Below are positions 39,428 through 49,070 of a DNA stretch of 64,000 nucleotides, piece by piece. The stretch is taken from positions 11,125,950 to 11,189,949 of the forward strand of contig NC_058502.1 of the NCBI RefSeq assembly GCF_020382885.2, written 5' to 3'. Made by a program: the position numbers and the translations under genes. Under the pieces are notes generated by a model. The model made no database searches. It saw nothing but the letters and a program-made list of their open reading frames with translations, and was not told the DNA's origin. This DNA comes from Scatophagus argus (lineage: Eukaryota; Chordata; Actinopteri; Scatophagidae). How positions within the stretch are numbered: position 1 is the stretch's first letter; each line of letters opens with the position of its first letter.

Positions 39428-41343
39428 TTATTTCACTGGCACAATTTTCTTAACAGCCTCTAAAACATCTGCAGTGTCCACCTTATCGCCGAACTCCTTC
39501 TCACGATGCTCCAGGAGAATCCCCTGCAAACACATCATCACATCAGTTAGTTACAATGCAGACATGTTCGTAGAAGCTTTCATAAAGTCCACACGTCTGC
39601 CTATGATGCTACCTGGTCTGCTGCTCCGATGACAAACACTCCACCCAGGATGAAGCCCTCGCCATTCATGTTGCCCTGGTAACCGGACCTCCAGGCCCGC
39701 ATGAAGTTCTGCCACACTCCGAGGCGAATGAACCCCAGACCCGCCATCTTCCTCTGCAGCGGGCCGTAGAAGTGTTTCTACAAGAACATAATTTAGTGTT
39801 AGTTAGCCTAATCTAGAGAAGTTTAGGAATTCGCTGAATGTCCTTGAGTTTTTCAAAAAATGATTTTCACATAATGAGTTATTTTACTGTCCTTTAAAAA
39901 CTGCTTTTATTACCTCATTTGCCAAATATCACTTTCCTTCTTTGCAAATGATATGTGACTCATTTACATTTTCTAGCAATAAGTAATGGTTAATAGCCTA
40001 TTTTCGATAACAGGACAAATAAAAAAAAAACATTTTAATAATCAATGAATTCTTAAATAGTTTAGGCTTTCTGTTTGTCTGAATGTTCACAGAAGACTAA
40101 GCCAAAGGAAAGAAACAAAGGTTTCAAACTTATGGGTTCCAGACATGATTAATGACTGTTGGTCAAACAAAACAGGCCATTTTAATATGCCAATGTTGGC
40201 TTTGGGAAATTCAAGGGGTCAAGGGGAATTTTTCATTATTTTATGACATTTTACAGACCTGATGAATAATGTCATTATTTGTGCTGCTGCTGAGATACAG
40301 AAAAAGGGGAGGGTGGGGTCAGACAGTTTTAATCATGACGTATTTAAGCCTAACTGACTGACTTATGGTTGAGATCTGGGGGATGTATCTTCCACTGCTA
40401 ACCTCTTCATCCACGTAAATGTCCCCAGCGAAGTGCGGTCTGAAGTCCTGGATCTCTGTGCCGACTATCTCCTTCACCACAGCGACCAGAGGGACCCCGA
40501 GCTCTTCCAGCTGGGGCTTCAGAGAGGACAGCTCAGAGGCCTCCTACACAAAGAAAGCTTATACCATCAGAGAAAAATATCACCCATACACACTGCTTAA
40601 ATTTCAACATGTGCAACAACCACTCCATCACCTCTCTGCACAAAAATCATCCAGGCCGTCGTACGGCCATGACCACAGCCCCGTTCTTCTCCCACAGGCT
40701 CTTGGCTTTGATGACCTTGTCATCTGCAGGCAAAAACAAGAACAAACTTTTATAAACAAGGCTCCAAATCAGAAGGATTTTCATGGGTTCTAATGCTGCA
40801 AGAATTCAATAAACCCACAGTGTGGAAAATTAAAGATGCAGCCTTCAAATGGAGAAAAAGCAAAACATTCACGGTCACATGGAACATCACTATGTTGAAT
40901 GTGCTTAAGAATAACACAGTATCTTGACCTTCAGCTTCAGGCAAAGACCTTCACGGTGATATAATCTGTAATACCAGCAGATTTGAGAAAGCGGCTTTGC
41001 TTTATATGCCTCACAAAACCTCATTCTTTTTATGCACAATGCATACACACATGCAACAGTAAAGAAAACTGCAAATAGCTAAATGTGCTGACGTAATGTT
41101 AATTCTCCACCTTATGGGTTTAACCACAGCTGGTGTTAAGACAAATGGGCTTATTGGTGGGTGACGTCATTAAACAGCCAATAGGAAAGTCTACCTACCC
41201 TCTATGGTGGAGCGCAGGTCAGTATCTGCAAGGTACTCCAGCGATGCTTTGGCAGCTTTAGGGAGACACAGATCGGTGTTGGCCAGGAAAATCCCAGCTA
41301 GTGCAGCCCCGACAGCACCAAGACCCAGCGACCACATCCCCAT
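39428..41343 (-). CDS. prxl2a: Peroxiredoxin-like 2A / selenoprotein U1, copy 1 (TGA = Sec)
   Basis: Coding exons in transcript order: 41199-41343, 40632-40723, 40403-40543, 39613-39777, 39428-39523. They give 212 residues with selenocysteine at 74, encoded by TGA at 40647-40649. The start ATG (MGMWSLGLGAVG) matches mammalian PRXL2A; residues 4-21 are a hydrophobic anchor or signal-like segment. Around the active site the protein reads VVMAVRRPG-U-FLCRE, where mammals have Cys, giving a UxxC pair (U74, C77) on a thioredoxin fold. Further family marks are GEGFILGGVFVIG and GILLEHREKEFGDKV. The exon starts at 41378, so 35 nt of UTR precede the ATG; an upstream in-frame stop lies in the 5' exon. 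PRXL2A proteins are redox regulators reported to act in bone and macrophages. A SECIS and an AATAAA lie downstream on the same strand. A second copy lies 4 kb upstream. Ignoring Sec would cut the protein to 73 aa. Confidence 0.93.
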
Positions 41344-42060
41344 ACCGAACAGTTCCCCCTCCAGCCCAGAGAACAACACTGCAGCACAAAAAGGCAACAA
41401 CGGGAGGAGTTACAAGTCTGACACTTACAGAATGAAAGAGACATTGTTTTCTTTGACAACATAGTTTTTGGAGTTTTCTTTCACACGTCCACTGTAGCTG
41501 GGATGCAGATTATGTGATACCTGCACATTTATTTATACAAGGAGACCTCAAATTTCCTTGAGACATCAACAAGACAGAGCTTGCAGATGTCTTGAATTCA
41601 CAGCACCTCTCTTCAGCCCTAAATCTCATCCATAAGATTAAATAGCTCACATACTTACTAAAGAGATGAGATGCTAGTCAGCATGACGAGACAACCACAG
41701 TTTGTAGATGCTATCTTTGACTGCAGCTGTGCAAGTCACTTTGGGACCTTGGTTTGAATAGCTAATTGTGCTTTCAGTTATATTTGAATATTTGTTCTTT
41801 AGGAACTTTAGGTAATGGATGCTATCAAATATTTTCATCATCAGTGAATTTGACATTTCTGTATTTTTTTGACTAATTGTTTAGTTAGTCTAAAGCCTAA
41901 GCCTCAGCAGTGGACGAAACTCCAATCCATAGCTAATTAATTTACTTATTTTAAATGACTACACACAATAAAAAACTCTTTAAAAACACTCTACTGTAAC
42001 ACTGTTTCTGCAACAAGGTTTGGGTTAAGCTGGAAAGTAGATAACTGTGGAGGCAGTCAC

Positions 42061-42268
42061 ATTTGTCCTTGCCTGAGGCGGGCTTGTTTGGGTCAGGACT
42101 GGCTTTTGCTTTACTTTGGTGAAACAGAGCAGTCTGGGTTCTTAGAAAGTGGGGCCTGGTTGCCGTGGAGGGCTGGCTGCTCATGGTCGTGCTCCCCAGA
42201 GAGAGGACAGAGCAGCGCAGGGACAGTCTCCAACACAAAGCTGTCCGACTCCTGGACAGAGCCAACAT
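42061..42268 (-). other. Possible alternative first coding exon of prxl2a
   Basis: On the minus strand an ATG at 42268 opens 69 codons rich in Arg, Ser and Ala and nearly free of acidic residues (start MLALSRSRTALCWRLSLRCS). The segment is distinctly richer in GC than its surroundings. A GT at 42059-42060 would leave phase 1, which joins in frame to the exon beginning at 41378 and continues LLFSGLEGELFG into the normal start. The N-terminus resembles a mitochondrial presequence. The donor (GTGACT) is weak, and all three minus-strand frames are partly open, so this is a suggestion only. Confidence 0.25.
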
Positions 42269-43194
42269 CGGGACGGTGGAAAAAGTCTGACCCTCTCACT
42301 ACAAACACCCTCAAGATTTCACTGAAAGAAAGAAACACAAGTCTTGCCATGCCACATACCTTTTCAAAGACAATAAAATCCACCTCTACTGTAAGCTCTA
42401 CCTTCAATAAGCCTGCCCAGATAACCAGTTAGCCAGGTTTTATGTATGCTTACAGTAGTAATTAACTGTTCATCTCGCTGAGTTTGTGACATCAAAGTCA
42501 AAACAGGCTAGAAACTCAAAGAATAAAATGTGTGGCTCTTATCTTAATCATCTCACTGGTAGGTGACGGTTCCCCATTTGCAAACAAACTTGCTATTCTT
42601 GCACCTTTAGCTCTAGTGTGCGGTAAACACATCAAAACATAAATGACACCGAAAACACAAACATATTAGTTTACAGCATGCAACAGAGGGGAAGTGATGC
42701 ACTGTGAGTTAAAGATGACCAGTCTTACAGAAATCACACAAGAAAAAAAAAAAGACTTTAAGTTTAAAGAAGATCAAATGCATCTTAATGTTTATAACCA
42801 ACTGAAAAGCACGAATGGTTTATACTGACTTGTCTCCATTTCCAAAATGCGAAGTAATACTTTTGCTCCTGGTATTTAGCTCATCCGGTTTCAAACTGCT
42901 CGACACCTGAATGCATTTGTGTTCCGACACCCCGTACAACTGGGGATGACAAAGTGCTGAGAAAAATGATAACTGCGGCAGCCAAGAGAGAGAGACGCCC
43001 ACGCCTCAATGCAAGGAAGAGTCTAGATTCTTTTTGAATGCGTCTGCAGAACGAGCAGTGAAAGGAGGTGCCAACATGGATCCTGCCAAACATGTAGTGT
43101 TCACAAGTACTCTATGAACCCACGTAATAAATCAAGAGTTTTATTAAATCAATGACATGTGGCAGGTGATAAGATGAATGATCACTTATTAGCC

Positions 43195-43935
43195 AGAGAC
43201 AGAAAGTCACTAAGTACTTCCTGTTGTACAGTTTTGAAGTACTTTTGTAATTTTATTATTTGATGATACTTTTTAATTCACTGCATTTATTTGACAGCTG
43301 ACAACTTAATGTAAAACATGCAATCAAAACATGTTATAGATTAAACTACTGAACAGTATATTAAAGAGTAAAATTAGCTCCACCCTCATTATCACCAAAC
43401 AGGCAATAATCAAACGCTGTTTACGTGTTAATACATTTAGAAAGCAGAGTTTTAATGTATAATGGAGTATTTTCACATATGGTATTGCTACTTTTATTTG
43501 AGTACAACTGAATTACTTGTTTCACAGCTGACAGTTAAGTACAAGTTTGGGGTACATGTACGTGACTTGAACATTTCCATTTGTTGCTACTTCAGCCTTT
43601 TAATCCACTCTATTTCAGGGTGGAATTAATGTATATTTACTCCACTACATTAATAGTTTACAGTTACTTTGAATATTAAGATTTTTCATACAAAACTAAC
43701 GATCAGTTTCTAAAACACTATGATTTGTCCTAGATATAACTACCGTGACCAGCTACATTAAAATGTTAATCATGGAAAGTAATTATGTACATTTACTGTA
43801 CTAAGAACAGTACTGAAGTACAATTTTGAGGCGCTTGTACATTACTGTACTACAGTGTTATACTTTTTACTTCACTATATTTATTTGATAACATATAGTA
43901 TTAGTTACTTTCCAGATTCAAAATAATGAAAAATA
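43195..43935. repeat. Cluster of diverged copies of a dispersed fish repeat
   Basis: Phrases such as GAAGTACTTTTGTAATTTTA, TACTTTTTAATTCACTGCAT, TATTTGACAGCTGACA, TTTACTCCACTACATTAATA and TACTTTTTACTTCACTATAT recur three times here. They belong to an AT-rich element abundant in teleost introns. Another copy is at 53485-53790. Copies are too diverged to set borders or orientation reliably. Confidence 0.55.
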
Positions 43936-43984
43936 TGATCAACAAATCAATCAACATATACACACGTGCATATACAGTATATAT

Positions 43985-44022
43985 ATGTGTGTGTGTGTGT
44001 GCATATATATACACACACACAT
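43985..44022. repeat. TG/CA inverted repeat
   Basis: A (TG)n arm is followed by CATATATAT and then a (CA)n arm, making a near-perfect palindrome of alternating purines and pyrimidines. It can form a long hairpin or Z-DNA and lies within prxl2a intron 1. Confidence 0.85.
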
Positions 44023-44804
44023 AAAGAAAGTGATGCACACATTAACGCACCGATAACTTCTTCCACCATTGATTATAATAACCAGGTAAAATCATATGTA
44101 CATGATTATATAACAATCGGGGAACATTTTAGACCATTTAGCTGCTAATACTTCTTCCTTTTTTACTCAAGTTAACGTCAGTAATGATCCAGTTCTTATT
44201 TCACTTCATGTTTATGAACACGGGAGCAAAGCTGCCTTTTATTAACAAGGTTAATACTGTCCACCATGCCCAAGTTGATTTGTACCTGCCATTAATGTTT
44301 CATTCATTTTAATTATATCGTCTCCTGTTTCACAGAGTAGTTTTGAAGGCAGGGTTCTTACTTGTCACTTGGCATGTTCACCCTATGACACTGGCTTTGT
44401 TTCGGACCTGAATACTTCTTCCATGACAAACACTTAGCTAACATAGATGATGACCTTGTAACTGTCAGTGTACACGTTAATCAGTGACATTGCCTCACGG
44501 CTACAAGCGGCTACACTGGGAACTGTAAGCGAGCAGAACTAAAAATGTTTACACATTTTTTAAGTTACTCGGAGTAACGATTACATAATGAGCGCATACT
44601 TTCAGTGTCCAATAAAATTGCCGCTAGTCGCAGCGGACTACGCCGTTGTAGCAAACTGTCGATAAATTAGCTTGTAGTTCGGCTAACGGTTTTCCCGTTG
44701 GTCTGGAGCTAGCAGGGCTTGTTGGAGGGGTAGATGCACCTGTTTAGAAGCCGTAACTGCGATTAAAAGCTAATTGAGTAGTGTCGTAATGAAGGTACAC
44801 TCAC

Positions 44805-44900
44805 CAGACTCAATTCAACAATAAGCGGTGCCTCCCGGCTCAAGTGGTTTGTCAACAGATCGGCGCAGGCGTACTAAACAATCCGGAGAGCAGGACAACT
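44805..44900 (-). other. 5' UTR exon and promoter side of prxl2a (inferred)
   Basis: On the minus strand GAGTCTG is followed by the strong donor GTGAGTGTACC (donor GT at 44803-44804). The same CTG|GTGAGT context occurs upstream of the second copy at 47011. Sequence just upstream (44820-44935) has CpGs such as CGATCGCCGGCGCG, consistent with a TATA-less promoter. The upper exon border is an estimate. Confidence 0.5.
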
Positions 44901-45047
44901 AATCGAACACACGATCGCCGGCGCGAAAGATTTGTCAAAAATGTTTGTCAGGCGGGCCCAACACAAAACTTAACAGGTTAAAAATATATAAAAATAAAAA
45001 TATAAAAAACAAACGGATTCCTCCTGTAAGCATGACTGGTTTAATGG

Positions 45048-45053
45048 TTTATT
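45048..45053 (-). terminator. Poly(A) signal of the second selenoprotein U gene
   Basis: AATAAA on the minus strand, about 75 nt beyond the SECIS. It lies 375 nt after the stop. Confidence 0.6.
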
Positions 45054-45126
45054 AGATGGCAATGTTCTCACTCCAACGATTTTATCTCCCTCATGTCAAG
45101 CCAAGACTGTCTTGTTAAGTGTTAGA

Positions 45127-45193
45127 TTTGTGTGCTCGCATCGGAGTTGTTCCCTCATCACAGTTTAGAAACAACTCTTCATTAAAACACAAA
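45127..45193 (-). promoter_or_regulatory. selenou1: SECIS element of the second selenoprotein U1 copy
   Basis: Minus-strand core: ATGA (45179-45182), twelve bases, AAAC, then CGAT (45140-45143). Eight perfect pairs (GAGTTGTT with AACAACTC) form the stem above the core, and seven pairs (TTTGTGT with ACACAAA) the basal stem. The spacing from ATGA to AAA is the same as in the first copy, although the stem sequences share little. It lies about 250 nt after the stop, on the same strand as a gene with an in-frame TGA. Confidence 0.87.
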
Positions 45194-45428
45194 AGACATC
45201 ATTACATAACCAAGGTCAGAAATGCAGACAGTGGGTAAAAACAAAATCGGTTAAAGTGGCTCATTGTGACCACATATTTGTGACATATCAGCAGCAGGTG
45301 AATGTATTAGATGTACAAATAGAACAAATGTGTTATGGTGCAGAGAAAACTCCTGGGTTTGGCTTAAAAAAAAATACAGACATGCAAATGGGAAACGTGC
45401 CGCAGTCCATTCATTCACATTTTGTTGT

Positions 45429-46569
45429 CTATCCTGCCATGTCATCCTTCATTTTGCGGGCCGTTCTTAGCACTGCCAGCATATTCACTTTATCCCCAAA
45501 CTCCTTCTCACGGTGCTCCAGTAGAATACCCTGTGTGGGGGGAAATGACCCTTTAAAATATTCATAAACACTTGTCAGTTTTTGTTTTGTTTTTTTATTC
45601 TTTGAGACCACGCCTACCTGATCTCCAGGCCCAATGACAAAGACACCACCCAAGACAAGTCCTTCGCCTCTTAAGTTTCCCCTGAAGCCCCTCCGGTAGG
45701 CCCGCAAAAGGTTCCTCCACACACCAATGCGCAGAAACATGGAGAGAAACATCCACCTCTCTTGAGGGCCGTAGAAATTTCTCTGTGAGGATAATATCAA
45801 AGCAGCTTATTATCTTGAAATTGGTAACTCTGCAGTATTCATTTAATATCTCAAAGCCATGTATAATGGAGCAGACCTTCTGATCCACGTAGACCCTCCC
45901 AGAGAAGAACTTCTTGAAGCAGTCCAGCTCCTTGCCAAGGTTTTCTTTCACCACAGCAAACAGAGGGACCTCAAGGTCCTGCAGCTGAGACTTTAGAGAG
46001 GACAGCTCAGCAGCCTCCTATTGAGGGAATGAAATGGCATGAGTGAATGTTACTAGTCAGGTGACTGCAGAGTTTTCTTTACTGATGCTCATACAAGCAT
46101 GTCATTTCATACCTCTCTGCACAATAATCATCCAGGTCGCCGTACAACCATGACCACAGCTCCAGTCTTCTCCCACAGAGTTTTGGCTTTGTGTCTCTCA
46201 TGGACTGAATGATACAGAGGAATATTACTGAATCTAAATGGTTGCTGTTTTGGACAGGTAAGAATTTGTGAATTGATCTGCGTGCTGTCACAAAACATTT
46301 TGTCCGCTCTTCTGTTCACTTTCTCTCAGGTGTTTATCTGCTTTGTTTGCAAAGACAAAGAGACTTTGCAGTGCAACAGTTCAGCATGTCTGCAAGCTTG
46401 TTAGTTAAAAAGATTCTGACTCACCACCTCCAGTTGTCTTCAGTTCTGTGTCCTCCAGCACTTCTATGTTTGCCCATACTGGTTTTGTTTGGAACCAGTC
46501 TGTGACAGAGCTGATGAGCTCTGCAACAAACAGGCTCACCGCCTTCAGGACCGTAGTCACAGTCACCAT
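45429..46569 (-). CDS. selenou1: Selenoprotein U1 / PRXL2A-like, tandem copy 2 (TGA = Sec)
   Basis: Coding exons in transcript order: 46425-46569, 46113-46204, 45877-46017, 45618-45782, 45429-45530. They give 214 residues with selenocysteine at 74 (TGA at 46128-46130). The first four exons have the same lengths (145, 92, 141, 165 nt) and phases as copy 1. The active site reads VVMVVRRPG-U-LLCRE. Other shared marks are EAAELSSLKSQLQDLEVPL, GEGLVLGGVFVIG and GILLEHREKEFGDKVN. The N-terminus (MVTVTTVLKAVSLFVAEL) does not resemble copy 1 or mammalian PRXL2A and is only mildly hydrophobic, so location may differ. The start is the first ATG after an in-frame TGA in the same exon. The donor at 46424 (GTGAGT) is favoured over an equivalent GT three bases earlier. 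With its own SECIS, poly(A) signal and promoter exon, it looks functional. Lineage naming (1a, 1b or 1c) cannot be settled here. Confidence 0.92.
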
Positions 46570-47011
46570 GACTGTAAACTCGCTCCACGCCGCAGGTCAC
46601 CTACAGAGGAAACGTGCACAAAGAACTTCCATACTTCTGCTTCAGGAACTTTCAACGAGATTAAGATGAGTTCAGCTCATCAGTCAGCTCACTTTAGCAC
46701 TTTACCAAATCTTTGTCATTTTTGCATGAGGCTCAGGGTCACTCATGCATGTTGTTTTCTTTATCTGATCGTTGTACTCCAGTCAACATATCTCTCTTCT
46801 TAAGAACCCCAAACACAAAGATTTTCTAGAAATGTGCTTATCAGAAAAGCTTGACTGCACTGTTCCATGTGACTGTTTGACACCCATCGAATTAGACCTA
46901 CTATATTAAGAAAGACACCAATATATGTAGCTTTGTAATAACATTTAACATTTAACTTAACATTTGATGCTGTCAGTGTGTCAACAAAAAATATAAAAAG
47001 GTGATACTCAC

Positions 47012-47100
47012 CAGACCGTGCCTTGCTGTGAACGAGGAGGACTATAATGTTTTCAACCAGCCCCTTAAGCCCTCTAAGATCAGATCAGTCCAGTCACAGT
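47012..47100 (-). other. 5' UTR exon of the second selenoprotein U gene (inferred)
   Basis: Minus-strand CACGGTCTG followed by the donor GTGAGTATCACC at 47010-47011 parallels the first copy's 5' exon. The next acceptor downstream is at 46601-46602 (CCTCTGTAG), giving 31 nt of UTR before the ATG. The upper border is unknown. A 63-codon plus-strand frame (47047-47238) overlaps it but has no other support. Confidence 0.45.
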
Positions 47101-47626
47101 GAAAGCCTTGGTTATGTGAGCGTAACACGACAGGAATTCCTGGTTTTAAACAAGGCTCACATTGAGCTGAATCCTCAGTACCAGGTTCAGCATGGTGCCG
47201 AGTGGAGCACTCATCAAAGGGCAACACTACCTCACTAATGTAACAACATTTCTAAACATTCATGTCATCAGATATGTTGCCTTAATTATATTCAAGCTGT
47301 TAACGTCCATGAATGTAATAAATAGCATCTATAGTTCAGTGTTGCAGAATGATACTAATTCACACAATCCTTAATTCTACTGACCTTTGTGATTAAGGTG
47401 ATGATCATCACCTGAATGTTTTTATTCGCTGAAATGTACGTGTGTCAGTGGAGAGCATGAAAATCTGTTTGGAACATTTGGCTTCTCATTGTTTCTTTAT
47501 GTCAGGGCTGCAGAAGCCTTGAGTTCAAACTTCAGATGTCGTGACTCAGATCAATGCTGCCCCCTGCAGGAGGTTAGTGACATTACAGAGCTGACACATC
47601 GCCAGTCAGAGGCTGACTTCAGGGCT

Positions 47627-47880
47627 GCAGTGAACAATTATTCATTCATTGCTGATTAACCTGGCAATTCTGTCCTTTATCTTCAAATTGACTGTTTCAT
47701 CCAACCACCAGTCCGAAACATTAGTTTTGATATTTACTTTACTATCAGACATGGCAAACATCAGCATCAAATTTTCACTTTTGAGAGTCTGGGAGTTTTA
47801 CTTTTCCTTGGCGGTTATGCTTGAAAAAGTACTAAATTTATTAATTTATTACTGAAATAGTTGCTGGTTAATTTTCTGCC
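47627..47880 (+). repeat. Dispersed AT-rich teleost repeat, same family as 24478
   Basis: It starts GGGCTGCAGTGAACAATTAT and TCATTCATTGCTGATTAAC, and ends TTATTACTGAAATAGTTGCT and GGTTAATTTTCTG. Start and middle follow the 24478 copy, but it is diverged and lacks the 3' terminus. Confidence 0.5.
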
Positions 47881-49048
47881 TTTATGCTCCTTTTTATCAC
47901 TATAACATAGGTAAAACTGACTCGTGATTAAATTACACACCATTGTTTGAATTTTTTTGAACAATGCCGTGTTTCAATTTTCAGCTCCCCATTTCAATAT
48001 ATTGTACAGCGAGTTTCTGGGTCATTAACTTCTTATTTAGTTATGTAATTCAAAGCCACCAGCCATAAAATAAATCAAATTTTAGTGAATCTTGTAATGT
48101 TCAGTTTTGCTTGAGGCTGTCACAAACAAGTTGATTTAACTTTAAGATCTTGAGGTCATATGTGGTTAATGAATGTTTTGTTTCCTCAGGCTTGTTTCTA
48201 ATGGTTTGTCCAGAAGAATATTAGAAACGTTTGCGCCTCTATCCATAGTCCAAGAGGTTTCTAACAGAATACTCTTTTTTCAAGGTCACAATACTTTGCA
48301 TGGATAGTGCCCATTCTCAAAAACATCCTTTCTCTATTCTATGCCCCTTTTTACAACCACTACCAGTGGAGATAGCAGCTTTATTAGAGGAACCACTGAT
48401 AAAAAAAAAACAGAGTCCATCCAGAGTACTGTGTTGGAGGGGGGTGTTCAAGGTGTGTGGAGTGCGACTTGCTTCTTAGTTACACTTTTCCATAAGATAT
48501 CATGCACATATCGAAAGAGTGAGCGCATTGTCTTGTTCCTGCATAATGTGTGTGATGAAAGTGCAATGCTAGAATGGTATTGTGGTTATATTTCACTCAT
48601 TGGTGGCAGCTTCACAGAGGAATGTGCTGAGGGTCCAAAATGGGTTGGGATAGAGTCGGGATAGGATGACACTCCACGAGCCCAGCTGCTGCACTCCCTC
48701 TGGCTGCTCTTCTCGGCTCTATGCTGGGCTTTGCCTGCATGACAGTAATCTGCCTTGGTGCTTGCTTTGGTTATTGCAAACCATTTCAGGTCATCTGCTG
48801 CAAAATCATCATTTATGGTGGTTGGATTCTTTTTTCCTTTTTTTTTTTCAAAATTATATGAGAGAGTGTGAAAATGATTGGGACTCATCAGATGGGCAGC
48901 CATTTGTGGAAAAATGAGAAAAAATGCATATTCATGCAAAAAGATGAGTTCATATGCTGTACAGACTGACCCGTAACACAGCACAAAGCTGTCATCTGTG
49001 AGGTTCATATAAGGTCTTGGGTTAGACAGACTGTTATGCTTCTGGTTG

Positions 49049-49070
49049 CACACACACACACACACACACA
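49049..49070. repeat. CA microsatellite
   Basis: Uninterrupted (CA)11 in the spacer upstream of mat1a. Confidence 0.95.

Larger units (their letters stand above)
41379..44804 (-). other. Intron 1 of prxl2a
   Basis: Between the 5' UTR exon ending at 44805 and the first coding exon. It contains a possible alternative first coding exon (42061-42268), a cluster of a dispersed fish repeat (43195-43935) and a TG/CA inverted repeat (43985-44022). Confidence 0.6.

Noticed and set aside
42088-42432. A 114-codon plus-strand frame in prxl2a intron 1
   Set aside because: It overlaps the minus-strand frames of the same GC-richer island and resembles no protein; openness on both strands reflects composition.
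39428-46569. The in-frame TGA codons as evidence of two pseudogenes
   Set aside because: Both occur at the known Sec/Cys site of the family, all other codons are intact, splice sites and phases are kept, and each gene has a matching SECIS and poly(A) signal.
47047-47238. A 63-codon plus-strand frame opposite the second selenoprotein 5' exon
   Set aside because: No further exons, no recognised motif, and it overlaps the inferred 5' UTR exon on the other strand.
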